Positions 8,660 through 17,661 of a stretch of 46,387 nt of DNA are shown here, one piece after another. The stretch is from Gammaproteobacteria bacterium (GTDB lineage Bacteria; Pseudomonadota; Gammaproteobacteria; Pseudomonadales; Balneatricaceae): the NCBI GenBank assembly GCA_030748435.1, contig JASMLZ010000096.1:1-46387 (forward strand). Reading direction: 5' to 3'. A program made the translations under genes and the position numbers. Under the pieces are notes generated by a model that ran no database searches, had not been told where the DNA came from, and saw only the letters and a program-made list of their open reading frames with translations. How positions within the stretch are numbered: the stretch's first letter is position 1; each line of letters starts with the position of its first letter.

Positions 8660-9910
8660 GTGACAGCATATTGGCAATTATTACGAGACCATACTCGCTT
8701 TGCCGGCTTTGGGCTGATAATTGCTTTTACCTCTTCTTTTGGCCAAACCTATTTTATCGGTATTTTCGGCCAGCCCATACAACAGGATTTTGGCTTAAGC
8801 CACACCCAGTGGGGCGGTATCTATATGGCGGGCACCCTGTTAAGTGCTTTGCTATTACCTGTAACAGGTAAGTGGATAGATCAGATAGCCTTGCCCCGTT
8901 ATACCTTGCTGGTGTTATTGCTGCTGGTGCTGGCGTGTTTGTTTATTACCCAAGTACACTCTATATGGTGGTTGGTTGCAGGCGTGTTCTTGTTGCGGCA
9001 ATCAGGACAGGGGCTAATGAGCCATGTAGCCTATACGTCCATGGGTCGTTACTTTGATCAACAGCGTGGCAAGGCCACCGCCCTAGTTGCCGTAGGCTTT
9101 GCCATGGGGGAGGCTGTACTACCCTTATTGGCTGTGCTAAGCATCGCCGCTATTGGCTGGCGCTCCAGTTATATGGTTGCAGGGGGCTTAGTGCTGCTGT
9201 TGGTAACCCCCCTGAGTATGTGGCTTTTGCGCGGTCACCATAAACGGCACCAGGAGTACAAGCAACAGTTACTGAGGCAGGAAGATAATAAGCGAAATAT
9301 AGCTGTGGTCAGCAAAGCTAACCCTCATTCCTGGCAGCGTCGTGAGGTGCTGCTCGATTATCGCTTTTATTTATTGGTGCCGGGGTTGTCAGCTATTTCC
9401 ATGATCAGCACAGCCATGTTTTTTCACCATCTAAATCTAGCCGACGAAAAGGGCTGGTCACACACCTTTTTGACCGGCAATTATCTGCTTTATTCGTTGG
9501 TGGCTATAAGCGTAGCTATTATCACTGGGCAGTTGGTCGATCGTTTTAGTGCCCGTACCTTAATGCCTTACACCTTGCTGCCCCTGGCTATGGCCTTGAG
9601 TATCATTAATTTGATAGATGATTATTGGGTAATATGGCCCTATTTTATACTTTTAGGTGTTGGTAATGGCTTTGCCCAAACAACCCAGGCTGCGTTATGG
9701 CCGGAGTGTTATGGCGTGCGTTATCTGGGCGCTATCAAGAGTGTGTTCTGGACGCTGGTGGTGTTTGCCTCTGCTCTGGGGCCAGTGTGGTTGGGCTTGA
9801 TGATGGATAAAGGCTTCCTGTTACAAGAGGCGGTATTAAGTATGGTGGCCTATCTACTGTTTGCCACTGGCTTGATGGTGATTGGTTTGCGTGGTTTTGG
9901 TCATCGGTAG
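8660..9910 (+). CDS. Major facilitator superfamily transporter
   Basis: A 416-residue polytopic membrane protein with about 12 hydrophobic segments in two halves separated by a charged loop near residues 190-230 (RGHHKRHQEYKQQLLRQED). The MFS motif between segments 2 and 3 is recognisable as GKWIDQIALPRY, and a related motif recurs in the second half (GQLVDRFSARTL). It starts with GTG only 9 bp after the FAD oxidoreductase, so the two are almost certainly cotranscribed. The substrate is unknown; by context it may import the substrate of that oxidase or of PutA. It resembles the oxalate/formate-antiporter-like monocarboxylate branch of MFS, but only loosely. Confidence 0.85.
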   Translation: MTAYWQLLRDHTRFAGFGLIIAFTSSFGQTYFIGIFGQPIQQDFGLSHTQWGGIYMAGTLLSALLLPVTGKWIDQIALPRYTLLVLLLLVLACLFITQVHSIWWLVAGVFLLRQSGQGLMSHVAYTSMGRYFDQQRGKATALVAVGFAMGEAVLPLLAVLSIAAIGWRSSYMVAGGLVLLLVTPLSMWLLRGHHKRHQEYKQQLLRQEDNKRNIAVVSKANPHSWQRREVLLDYRFYLLVPGLSAISMISTAMFFHHLNLADEKGWSHTFLTGNYLLYSLVAISVAIITGQLVDRFSARTLMPYTLLPLAMALSIINLIDDYWVIWPYFILLGVGNGFAQTTQAALWPECYGVRYLGAIKSVFWTLVVFASALGPVWLGLMMDKGFLLQEAVLSMVAYLLFATGLMVIGLRGFGHR

Positions 9911-9972
9911 TCACTGCGACCTGTGTTTAGCTAAATAGGCAGGGTTCCCTATAAACCAGACTTGGCTACTTG

Positions 9973-9978
9973 TATAAT
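9973..9978 (+). promoter_or_regulatory. Candidate -10 element upstream of trpG
   Basis: A perfect TATAAT lies 36 bp before the GTG start of trpG in the 104-bp gap after the MFS gene. No good -35 is found 16-18 bp upstream. A trp leader peptide with an attenuator hairpin was not seen in this gap, as expected when trpE is elsewhere. Confidence 0.35.
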
Positions 9979-10014
9979 GACCATCTCCATTAGACTCTGC
10001 TTGGAATACTCACT

Positions 10015-10593
10015 GTGCTATTAATGCTCGATAACTACGATTCCTTTACCTATAATCTGGTCAGCTATCTGCGCGAACTCGGTGCCAGTATAGAAGTGTA
10101 TCGCAATGATGCCCTCAGTCTGGATGATATAGCTGCCATGGGGCCAAGTCATATTGTTATTTCGCCCGGGCCTTGTACCCCTAATGAGGCTGGTATTAGT
10201 TTGGCAGTGATCGACCGGTTTGCTGGGCAGATACCCATCTTGGGGGTGTGCTTGGGGCACCAGTGTATTGGTCAGGTGTTTGGTGCTGAAGTGGTGCAAG
10301 CCAAGCAGGTGATGCATGGCAAAACCTCTTTGGTGGAGCATATTGGCGAGGGGCTTTTTAAGGGCTTGGATAGGCCACTGCAAGTCACTCGTTATCATTC
10401 TTTGGTGATTGATCCTGATACCTTGCCGGAGTGTCTTGAAGTCACTGCTTGGAGTCTTGATGCTGAGGCACAAATAGATGCCATAATGGGGGTACGACAC
10501 CGCTATTTGGATGTGCAAGGAGTGCAATTTCACCCAGAGTCCGTGTTAACTCGTCAAGGCCATGAATTGTTGGCCAATTTCCTGCACAGCTAG
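10015..10593 (+). CDS. trpG: Anthranilate synthase component II (glutamine amidotransferase)
   Basis: TrpG supplies ammonia from glutamine to TrpE for anthranilate synthesis, the first step of tryptophan biosynthesis. The protein has 192 residues, typical of a stand-alone TrpG/PabA. Motifs are [11 protein letters not shown] at the N-terminus, [11 protein letters not shown], the nucleophile Cys79 in GVCLGHQC, and His173/Glu175 in FHPES. The GTG start at 10015 puts the DNYDSFT motif at residues 6-12. It is followed by trpD and trpC in the same direction, the Pseudomonas-type trpGDC arrangement with trpE elsewhere. In such genomes the same subunit often also serves aminodeoxychorismate synthase, but the second amidotransferase at the window start may divide that work here. 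Confidence 0.95.
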   Translation: MLLMLDNYDSFTYNLVSYLRELGASIEVYRNDALSLDDIAAMGPSHIVISPGPCTPNEAGISLAVIDRFAGQIPILGVCLGHQCIGQVFGAEVVQAKQVMHGKTSLVEHIGEGLFKGLDRPLQVTRYHSLVIDPDTLPECLEVTAWSLDAEAQIDAIMGVRHRYLDVQGVQFHPESVLTRQGHELLANFLHS

Positions 10594-10680
10594 ACGTTTT
10601 TTTGCTACAGTAGAGGTTTTGTTGAGCCGTCCTCTGCTATCTTGCAAATTGTGGAGGAAAATAGCATCAGGAATCCCAAA

Positions 10681-11706
10681 ATGAATATGCAAGATGCCAT
10701 AGCCGCCGTTACTGAGCGCTGTGATCTGAGCCAGGATGATATGCGCTCAGTGATGAATATCATCATGACCGGTGATGCCACCCAGTCCCAGATTGGGGGC
10801 TTTTTGGTTGGTTTGCGTATGAAAGGCGAAACCGTTGATGAGATGACTGGTGCGGTAGAAGCCATGCGGGCTTTGGCCGCCGGTGTGGCTGTCAGTGGTG
10901 AACATATTATTGATACCTGTGGTACGGGCGGCGATAGCTCTGGTGTGTTTAACGTGTCTACTGCCAGTGCTTTTATGGTAGCGGCTGCCGGTGGGCAGGT
11001 TGCCAAGCATGGCAATCGTTCTATTTCATCTAAAAGTGGCAGTTCAGACCTGCTGGAAACAGCTGGGTTGAATTTGGCACTGACGCCGCATCAGGTAGCG
11101 CGCTGCATTGATGAATTGGGTGTTGGTTTTATGTTCGCTCCCGCCCATCATAGTGCTATGAAACATGCCATTGGCCCGCGGCGAGAAATGGGCGTGCGCA
11201 CCATCTTTAATATTCTTGGTCCCTTGACCAATCCCGCTGGCGCCCCGCATCAGTTGTTAGGTGTATATAGCCGCCAATGGCAGCGCCCTATGGCGGAGGT
11301 ATTGCAGCGCTTGGGCAGTAAACATGTCATGGTAGTGCACTCGGCAGATGGGCTGGACGAAATTTCCATTGCAGCACCAACCTACGTGGTGGAATTAAAC
11401 GATGGCGCCATCAGTGAATATACTATCGATCCAACCGACTATGGTTTAGATCATGCCAGCCTGCAAGGCCTGGTAGTGGATAGTGCTCAGCAAAGTTTGG
11501 CGCTTATTCAGGCGGCTTTTGCCAATCAGGCTGGCGCGCCTTTAGATATGTTGTTGTTAAATGCTGGTGCTGCCATTTATGTTGCTGATTTGGTGGCTAG
11601 CATAGCTGAAGGCGTGGCTTTGGCCCGTGAGGTTATTGCCAGTGGCCAAGCACAGCAAAAAATGGATCAACTGATTGCCTTAAGTAAGGAAATGTCCGTA
11701 GCATGA
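10681..11706 (+). CDS. trpD: Anthranilate phosphoribosyltransferase
   Basis: TrpD transfers the phosphoribosyl group of PRPP to anthranilate. The 341-residue protein carries the PRPP-binding motif [17 protein letters not shown], then [18 protein letters not shown] and the anthranilate-binding region [13 protein letters not shown], all in family order. The ATG at 10681 was chosen because AGGA lies 8 bases upstream; an in-frame TTG at 10642 would add an unconserved extension. It lies 87 bp after trpG and overlaps trpC by 4 bp, so translation of trpC is probably coupled. Confidence 0.97.
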   Translation: MNMQDAIAAVTERCDLSQDDMRSVMNIIMTGDATQSQIGGFLVGLRMKGETVDEMTGAVEAMRALAAGVAVSGEHIIDTCGTGGDSSGVFNVSTASAFMVAAAGGQVAKHGNRSISSKSGSSDLLETAGLNLALTPHQVARCIDELGVGFMFAPAHHSAMKHAIGPRREMGVRTIFNILGPLTNPAGAPHQLLGVYSRQWQRPMAEVLQRLGSKHVMVVHSADGLDEISIAAPTYVVELNDGAISEYTIDPTDYGLDHASLQGLVVDSAQQSLALIQAAFANQAGAPLDMLLLNAGAAIYVADLVASIAEGVALAREVIASGQAQQKMDQLIALSKEMSVA

Positions 11707-12509
11707 GTACCCCTACCATATTAAAGCGTATAGTGGCCCGCAAACTGGAAGAAGTGACTGCGCGTCAGGCGCAGGTGCCAGTGCCTGAATTGCTAACCCA
11801 AATTGTGGCTAACAGTGTTGGTGAGTGGGCGCCGCGAGGTTTTTGCCAAGCTCTGCTGGATAAGGTAGCGCGCGGTGAGTCGGCTGTTATTGCTGAGGCT
11901 AAAAAGGCTTCCCCATCCAAGGGTGTTATTAGAGCTGACTTTCAACCTGACCAGATAGCCCATAGCTATGCTGCAGGCGGTGCCACCTGTTTATCTGTGC
12001 TGACCGACGCTGACTTTTTTCAAGGTAGTGAGGCTTATTTGCGTACCGCCCGTCAAGCCTGTAGTTTGCCGGTGATTCGCAAAGATTTTATTGTCGACCC
12101 ATATCAGGTGTATGAGGCACGCGCCATTGGTGCTGATTGTATTTTGCTGATTGTGGCGTGTTTGGCAGATGCACAAATGCAGGATTTAGCTGAATTGGCA
12201 GAAGATTTGGGCATGGATGTATTGGTAGAATCTCATGATGCACAGGAGTTGGAACGTGCGTTGCAGTTAACAACGCCTTTGATAGGAATTAATAACCGTA
12301 ATTTGCATACCTTTGACTTAACCCTGCAGACCACCTTTGACCTATTACCACTGATCCCGGATGAACGTTTGGTGATCACCGAAAGTGGTATTCATACACC
12401 GGCTGATGTGGCCTTGATGCGGCACCATAAGGTTAATGCCTTTTTGGTAGGAGAGTCGTTTATGCGGGCTGCTGAACCGGGTGAAAAATTGGCAGAGCTG
12501 TTTAATTAA
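11703..12509 (+). CDS. trpC: Indole-3-glycerol-phosphate synthase
   Basis: TrpC closes the ring of CdRP to give indole-3-glycerol phosphate. The 268-residue (beta/alpha)8 protein shows the family motifs in order: [16 protein letters not shown] with the active-site lysines, [27 protein letters not shown] with the catalytic lysine, [11 protein letters not shown], and [10 protein letters not shown]. There is no fused TrpF domain, unlike enterobacterial TrpC. Its ATG overlaps the trpD stop codon (ATGA). Confidence 0.97.
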   Translation: MSTPTILKRIVARKLEEVTARQAQVPVPELLTQIVANSVGEWAPRGFCQALLDKVARGESAVIAEAKKASPSKGVIRADFQPDQIAHSYAAGGATCLSVLTDADFFQGSEAYLRTARQACSLPVIRKDFIVDPYQVYEARAIGADCILLIVACLADAQMQDLAELAEDLGMDVLVESHDAQELERALQLTTPLIGINNRNLHTFDLTLQTTFDLLPLIPDERLVITESGIHTPADVALMRHHKVNAFLVGESFMRAAEPGEKLAELFN

Positions 12510-12556
12510 AGTCCCGGTATTTAGAGTTTATTTGGCAACAACAGGAAACGATAACG

Positions 12557-12985
12557 ATGACAATGACGGCTAATATTAGCTGGGACGGTGGTGTCAGTTT
12601 TAAGGCGCATGCTGGTACTGGTCACACGGTAATGATGGATGGTCCGGCGGAAAAAGGTGGTCAGGACAAGGGCTCGCGACCTATGGAGCTGATGTTGATG
12701 GGTTTAGGTGGCTGCACTTCTTTTGATGTCATAAGTATCCTGCACAAGTCCCGTCAGGATGTGGTTGACTGTGAAGCCATGATTACGGCTGAACGGGCTG
12801 ATGCTATACCAGCTGTATTTACCAAGGTGCATGTACACTTTGTGGTGTCAGGCCGGCGCTTGAAAGAAAAGGTAGTGGCACGGGCAATTCGCTTGTCTGC
12901 TGAAGAATACTGCTCAGCTTCCATTATGCTGGAACAGGCTGGTGTTGAGATTTCCCATGATTTTGAAATTGTCGAGGTAGCCTAA
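12557..12985 (+). CDS. OsmC/Ohr-family protein (YhfA-like)
   Basis: This 142-residue OsmC-fold protein has the two conserved cysteines of the family, in GLGGCTSFDV (about residue 54) and EEYCSASIML (about residue 116). OsmC/Ohr proteins reduce organic hydroperoxides with this cysteine pair; the YhfA branch is less well understood. In Pseudomonas an OsmC gene of this kind also sits downstream of trpC, near crp/vfr; here crp is absent from the gap. AGGAAA lies about 9-14 bases before the ATG. It is 47 bp after trpC and 3 bp before hisC, so the three genes may share a transcript. Confidence 0.87.
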   Translation: MTMTANISWDGGVSFKAHAGTGHTVMMDGPAEKGGQDKGSRPMELMLMGLGGCTSFDVISILHKSRQDVVDCEAMITAERADAIPAVFTKVHVHFVVSGRRLKEKVVARAIRLSAEEYCSASIMLEQAGVEISHDFEIVEVA

Positions 12986-12988
12986 GTC

Positions 12989-14047
12989 GTGAGTCGTTTT
13001 TGGTCCGACCTGACCCATAGTTTACAGCCTTATGTGCCAGGTGAGCAGCCCAGTATGACTAATCTGGTCAAGCTCAATACCAATGAAAACCCGTTTCCTC
13101 CATCGCCAAAAGCCTTGGCTGCTATGGTGGCAGAAACAGGTGACAACCTGCGCCTGTATCCCGATCCAACCTGTACTGCATTGCGCCAGACGTTAGCGGA
13201 CTATGTTGGTTTGAGTAAGGAGCAAGTATTTGTTGGTAACGGTTCTGATGAAGTCTTGGCCCATGCCTTTCAAGCCCTGTTAAAACAGGATGAACCCCTA
13301 TTGTTTCCGGATATCACCTATGGTTTTTATCCTGTTTATGGGGACCTTTTCGGGATTGATTATCGGGCCGTGCCATTGGCGGATGATTTGACTATCTCCG
13401 TGGCTGACTATGCGGGCAATAATGGCGGCGTTATTCTACCCAATCCGAATGCGCCCACTGGCTGTTTGTTGACCTTGCCGCAGGTGCGTGAACTCTTGCA
13501 GGCCAACCCCAACAGGGTAGTGGTGATAGATGAAGCCTATATTGATTTTGGTGGTGAATCAGCTGTTGCTCTGGTCCCGGAATTTGATAACCTGCTGGTT
13601 GTACAGACCCTGTCCAAGTCACGTTCTTTGGCTGGTTTACGGGTTGGTATGGCCTTTGGTCAGGCACCACTTATTGCTGGTCTGGAGAGAGTAAAAAACA
13701 GTTTTAATCCCTACCCACTAAGCCGTGAAGCACTGGCAGGTGCTATTGCCGCGGTGGCTGATGTAGACTATTTTGATATGACGCGCCACACCATTATGGC
13801 CAGACGCGAACAGCTTAGCCAGCAGTTAGCAGAGCTGGGCTTTAGTATGACCGACTCTAAAGCCAACTTTGTGTTTGTCGAACACCCTAGTTTAAGGGCG
13901 GCAGATATTGCTTTGGCACTGCGCCAACGGGGGGTGATTGTACGTCATCTTGACAGCCATCCGCGCACAGTTAATCGCTTGCGCATTAGTATTGGTACTC
14001 AGGCTGAGTGTGAGGCCTTGGTTTTGGCCTTAAAAGAGATTGTTTAA
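12989..14047 (+). CDS. hisC: Histidinol-phosphate aminotransferase
   Basis: This 352-residue fold-type I PLP enzyme has KLNTNENPFPPSP near the N-terminus, VFVGNGSDE, NPNAPTG, DEAYIDFGGES, and the PLP lysine Lys210 in TLSKSRSLAGLRVG. The C-terminal arginine motif is NRLRISIGT. Family knowledge: HisC converts imidazole acetol phosphate to histidinol phosphate; some HisC paralogs also transaminate aromatic amino acids. No other his gene lies nearby, and it is next to trp genes, so a role in tyrosine or phenylalanine synthesis is a real alternative. It starts with GTG 3 bp after the OsmC gene stop. Confidence 0.9.
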   Translation: MSRFWSDLTHSLQPYVPGEQPSMTNLVKLNTNENPFPPSPKALAAMVAETGDNLRLYPDPTCTALRQTLADYVGLSKEQVFVGNGSDEVLAHAFQALLKQDEPLLFPDITYGFYPVYGDLFGIDYRAVPLADDLTISVADYAGNNGGVILPNPNAPTGCLLTLPQVRELLQANPNRVVVIDEAYIDFGGESAVALVPEFDNLLVVQTLSKSRSLAGLRVGMAFGQAPLIAGLERVKNSFNPYPLSREALAGAIAAVADVDYFDMTRHTIMARREQLSQQLAELGFSMTDSKANFVFVEHPSLRAADIALALRQRGVIVRHLDSHPRTVNRLRISIGTQAECEALVLALKEIV

Positions 14048-14054
14048 GCGGTTT

Positions 14055-14091
14055 GGACACAATAATAAGCCTTGCTTAAGTCATTGTGCCC
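14055..14091. terminator. Inverted repeat between convergent hisC and HIT genes, possible bidirectional terminator
   Basis: GGACACAAT (14055-14063) pairs with ATTGTGCCC (14083-14091) with one mismatch. A smaller inner hairpin (AAGC/GCTT) lies in the loop. There is no clear T-run on either side, so intrinsic termination is uncertain; the position between two converging stop codons is the main argument. Confidence 0.4.
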
Positions 14092-14100
14092 AGATTGCTA

Positions 14101-14439
14101 TTATGCGTCTAACTGACGACCACCAAACATATGCAGGTGAATATGATAAACCACCTGACCACCACCTTTGTTGACATTCATCTGTACGCGATACCCATCT
14201 TCAGCAATACCCGCTTTATGCGCTAGTTGAGCAGCGGTTAGCATCATATGTCCTAATAATGCCTGATCAGCTGGGTTAGCATCATTTAAGGTTGCAATAC
14301 GCTGCTTGGGAATAATCAGATAATGCACAGGGGCCTTGGGCGCAATGTCCTTAAAGGCTAATAGCAGTTCATCTTCATAAACGATATCAGCAGGTATTTC
14401 ACGGGCCAGAATCTTGTCAAAAATGGTGGTGTCAGTCAT
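14101..14439 (-). CDS. hinT: HIT-family purine nucleoside phosphoramidase (HinT-like)
   Basis: The 112-residue protein has the histidine triad in VVYHIHLHMFGG near the C-terminus and the N-terminal IFDKILAREIPADIVYED typical of HinT. HinT hydrolyses AMP-lysine and other adenosine phosphoramidates; its exact cellular role is debated. An AGGGGAT ribosome-binding site lies 6 bases before the ATG. It is 11 bp downstream of purD on the same strand, so it probably ends the purH-purD transcript. Confidence 0.95.
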   Translation of the reverse strand: MTDTTIFDKILAREIPADIVYEDELLLAFKDIAPKAPVHYLIIPKQRIATLNDANPADQALLGHMMLTAAQLAHKAGIAEDGYRVQMNVNKGGGQVVYHIHLHMFGGRQLDA

Positions 14440-14450
14440 GGGCTATCCCC

Positions 14451-15734
14451 TTAATTGTGTTCGCGGCCAATAGCACGGTGGCCAATATCACGTCGACAAT
14501 ACATCCCTTGCCAACTGATCTGTTCAAGCAGAGCATAAGCGGCTTGCTGCGCTTCAGTGACGCTATTGCCCAAAGCGGTAGCGCATAATACCCGCCCCCC
14601 ATTGGTTACTACTTGACCGTCCCTTACCGCCGTGCCAGCATGAAATACCTTGCTACCACTGGGTGTAGAATCTGGCAGTTTAATGATGTCACCTTTGGCG
14701 TAGCTATCAGGATAGCCACCGGCCGCCAAAACCACGCCCACAGAGGCGCGTGGATCCCATTTGGCTTCTATCTTATCAAGCTCCTTGCGCTCTGCAGCCA
14801 GACACAAATCGACAATACTGGACTTTAAGCGCAGCATAATAGGTTGTGTCTCCGGGTCACCAAAACGGCAGTTAAACTCCAATACTTTGGGTGTACCATC
14901 GGCCGTTACCATAATGCCGGCATAGAGAAAGCCGGTATAAATATAACCATCACTGCGCATGCCATCGACAGTGGGCCGAATAACTTCGGCCATAATGCGG
15001 TCATGCAATTTGGCATCTACCACCGGGGCTGGCGAGTAGGCGCCCATACCACCCGTATTGGGGCCGGTATCGCCATCGTCTCGGGCCTTGTGATCCTGGC
15101 TGGAGGCCAGGGGGAGAATATTTTCACCGTCAACCATGACAATAAAGCTGGCTTCTTCACCCACCAAAAATTCTTCTACTACTACGCGGCTGCCGGCTTC
15201 ACCAAAGGTATTACCGGCCAGCATATCTTCAACAGCTGCGCAGGCTTCGGCCACCGTTGCAGCCAGAATAACGCCCTTGCCAGCGGCCAAACCGTCGGCC
15301 TTGACGACAATCGGTGCTCCTTGTTGCTTAATATAGGCAATAGCCGGGGCGACTTCAGTAAAGGTTGCATAAGCCGCGGTTGGAATCTTGTGTCGTTGCA
15401 GGAAGTCCTTGGCAAAGGCCTTGGAACCTTCCAGCTGAGCTGCACCTTGGGTGGGGCCAAACACCACCAGTTGGGCGGCTCGAAATGCATCCACTATACC
15501 GGCCACCAGAGGCGCTTCCGGGCCAACAATGGTTAGGGCGACAGTATTAGCCTGAGCAAAGGCTAATAAGCCATCAATATCCAAGACATCAAGGGCCACA
15601 TTTTCCAGTTTTGGTTCCAGAGCCGTGCCGGCATTGCCGGGTGCGACAAATACCTTGGTAACCGCCGGGTTTTGTGCGGCTTGCCAAGCTAAAGCATGCT
15701 CACGACCGCCACTACCAATTAACAATATATTCAT
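14451..15734 (-). CDS. purD: Phosphoribosylamine-glycine ligase (GAR synthetase)
   Basis: PurD joins phosphoribosylamine and glycine using ATP in purine synthesis. This 427-residue ATP-grasp enzyme begins with MNILLIGSGGREHALAW and has VVKADGLAAGKGV, SSQDHKARDDGDTGPNTGGMG and FNCRFGDPETQ, all family hallmarks. AAGGA lies upstream of the ATG. The order purH-purD on one strand is widely conserved in gammaproteobacteria; 23 bp separate the two genes. Confidence 0.98.
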   Translation of the reverse strand: MNILLIGSGGREHALAWQAAQNPAVTKVFVAPGNAGTALEPKLENVALDVLDIDGLLAFAQANTVALTIVGPEAPLVAGIVDAFRAAQLVVFGPTQGAAQLEGSKAFAKDFLQRHKIPTAAYATFTEVAPAIAYIKQQGAPIVVKADGLAAGKGVILAATVAEACAAVEDMLAGNTFGEAGSRVVVEEFLVGEEASFIVMVDGENILPLASSQDHKARDDGDTGPNTGGMGAYSPAPVVDAKLHDRIMAEVIRPTVDGMRSDGYIYTGFLYAGIMVTADGTPKVLEFNCRFGDPETQPIMLRLKSSIVDLCLAAERKELDKIEAKWDPRASVGVVLAAGGYPDSYAKGDIIKLPDSTPSGSKVFHAGTAVRDGQVVTNGGRVLCATALGNSVTEAQQAAYALLEQISWQGMYCRRDIGHRAIGREHN

Positions 15735-15757
15735 TCCTAATCCTTAATGTTCGCTGC

Positions 15758-17323
15758 TTAGTGTCTAAAATGACGCATGCCAGTAAAGATCATGGCAATA
15801 TTATGTTCATTGGCTGCGGCAATAATTTCATCGTCGCGCATGGAACCACCGGGCTGAATAATAGCGGTAATACCGGCTTCTGCTGCGGCATCAATGCCAT
15901 CGCGGAAAGGGAAGAAGGCATCAGATGCCATCACCGAACCAGCCACTTGCAGGTGTTCGTCAGCCGCTTTAATGCCAGCAATTTTAGCACTGTATACGCG
16001 ACTCATTTGGCCGGCACCAACACCAATAGTCATGCCATCCTTGCCGTATACAATGGCGTTGGATTTAACATATTTAGCGACCTTCCAGGTAAACTGCAGA
16101 TCAGTCATCTCGGCTTCTGTTGGCATACGCTCAGAAACGATTTTCAGATCAGCTTCAGCAATGGCGCCAAGGTCTCGATCCTGCACTAACATACCACCGG
16201 TGACACGCTTGTAGTCCAGTTCTGGTGTCGGATGCTGGGGCAGCTCACCACATTCCAGTACACGCACATTAGGCTTACGTTGCAGGGCAGCTTTAGCAGT
16301 GGCATCAATGCTGGGGGCAATAATTACTTCCACAAACTGGCGGTCAATAATGCGTTGCGCTGTGCCTGCATCCAGTTCCCGGTTAAACGCAATAATGCCA
16401 CCGAAAGCCGATGTTGGGTCAGTCTTGTAGGCCTTTTCATAGGCTTCGGTAATATCCTCTGCTACCGCCACACCACAGGGGTTGGCATGCTTAACGATAA
16501 CACAGGCTGGATCCTGAAAGGTCTTGACGCATTCCAAAGCAGCGTCTGTATCAGCAATATTATTGTAAGACAACGCCTTGCCTTGTAATTGGCTGGCGGT
16601 TGCGACGCTGGCTTCTTTTGGCTCATGCTCTATATAAAAGGCCGCGCTTTGATGGGGGTTTTCACCATAACGCATATCTTGCACCTTCTTTAGCTGGGTG
16701 CTGAAAGTGCGAGGGAATGACGACTCTGCATTGATCTGTGCGCCCAGATAGTTGGCAATGGCGCCGTCGTATCTGGCTGTATGTTCAAATGCTTTGCATG
16801 CCAGGTCGGTGCGTGTGGCTTGGCTTAGGCCGCCAGTGTCACCTATTTCGCCTAGTAAACTGTCATAATCGCCGGCATTGACCACGATTGCCACAGCGGC
16901 ATTATTCTTGGCGGCAGAACGCACCATGGTCGGCCCACCGATGTCGATATTTTCAATAGCCATGGCCAGATCACAATCTTGCCGCGCAATAGTGGCCTGA
17001 AAGGGGTAAAGATTAACTACCACCAGATCAATGGGGTCAATACCGTGTTCTGCCATAATGGCCTCATCGGTACCACGACGTCCCAAAATGCCACCATGTA
17101 CTTTAGGATGCAAGGTTTTAACGCGGCCTGCCATCATTTCCGGAAAGCCGGTGTAATCAGATACTTCTACAGCAGCGACATTATTATCTTGCAGGAGTTT
17201 GTAGGTGCCGCCGGTAGATAGAATTTCAACGCCCAACTGTGCCAGCTGTTGGGCAAATTCTACTATGCCAGTCTTGTCGGAAACACTGATAAGAGCACGG
17301 GTAATGGGTTGCGGATCGGGCAT
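15758..17323 (-). CDS. purH: Bifunctional AICAR formyltransferase / IMP cyclohydrolase
   Basis: PurH performs the last two steps of IMP synthesis. The 521-residue protein has the N-terminal MGS-like cyclohydrolase domain ([36 protein letters not shown]) and the C-terminal formyltransferase domain with RYGENPHQ, the catalytic Lys-His in VKHANPCG, and [13 protein letters not shown] Shine-Dalgarno AGGA lies 8 bases before the ATG. It follows fis by 44 bp on the same strand, so readthrough from the dusB-fis promoter could also feed purine synthesis. Confidence 0.98.
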   Translation of the reverse strand: MPDPQPITRALISVSDKTGIVEFAQQLAQLGVEILSTGGTYKLLQDNNVAAVEVSDYTGFPEMMAGRVKTLHPKVHGGILGRRGTDEAIMAEHGIDPIDLVVVNLYPFQATIARQDCDLAMAIENIDIGGPTMVRSAAKNNAAVAIVVNAGDYDSLLGEIGDTGGLSQATRTDLACKAFEHTARYDGAIANYLGAQINAESSFPRTFSTQLKKVQDMRYGENPHQSAAFYIEHEPKEASVATASQLQGKALSYNNIADTDAALECVKTFQDPACVIVKHANPCGVAVAEDITEAYEKAYKTDPTSAFGGIIAFNRELDAGTAQRIIDRQFVEVIIAPSIDATAKAALQRKPNVRVLECGELPQHPTPELDYKRVTGGMLVQDRDLGAIAEADLKIVSERMPTEAEMTDLQFTWKVAKYVKSNAIVYGKDGMTIGVGAGQMSRVYSAKIAGIKAADEHLQVAGSVMASDAFFPFRDGIDAAAEAGITAIIQPGGSMRDDEIIAAANEHNIAMIFTGMRHFRH

Positions 17324-17367
17324 TGTTGGGTCCTGTTTATAGGGTTAAGAGAGAAGTTGTTAAAGCG

Positions 17368-17649
17368 TTAAAGCAGATCGTATTGCTTTAGTTTTTTGCG
17401 TAGAGTACCTCTGTTGAGGCCCAGTAAGGCGGCTGCTTTTGACTGGTTATCCTTGGTATAAGCCATAACACTGGCAAATAGAGGTGCTTCCACTTGTTGC
17501 AGAACCAGATCATATAAATCCGTTACCTGATAGCCATCAAGGTCTTCAAAATAGGTCTGCATGGACTGTTCTACACTTTGGCGTAGGGTCTGAGTCGAAA
17601 CACTATTGGCTTTATTTATGGCATGCAGGTTGGTTTCAGATATAGTCAT
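17368..17649 (-). CDS. fis: Nucleoid-associated DNA-binding protein Fis
   Basis: This 93-residue protein has the Fis length (98 in E. coli) and its C-terminal helix-turn-helix, SKAAALLGLNRGTLRKKLKQY. The N-terminal part is divergent, as usual. Fis bends DNA, activates rRNA and other growth-related promoters, and represses its own operon in enterobacteria. It follows dusB by 12 bp, the conserved dusB-fis arrangement. The operon promoter at 18773-18801 overlaps a Fis-consensus palindrome, which suggests autoregulation. Confidence 0.96.
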   Translation of the reverse strand: MTISETNLHAINKANSVSTQTLRQSVEQSMQTYFEDLDGYQVTDLYDLVLQQVEAPLFASVMAYTKDNQSKAAALLGLNRGTLRKKLKQYDLL

Positions 17650-17661
17650 GTTAATTCACAA

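Noticed and set aside
9911-10014. trp attenuator or leader peptide before trpG
   Set aside because: No short frame with tandem Trp codons and no terminator hairpin could be found in the gap.
14844-15536. A 230-codon plus-strand frame opposite purD
   Set aside because: It lies entirely antisense to a full-length, motif-complete purD and has no recognisable domain or ribosome-binding site.
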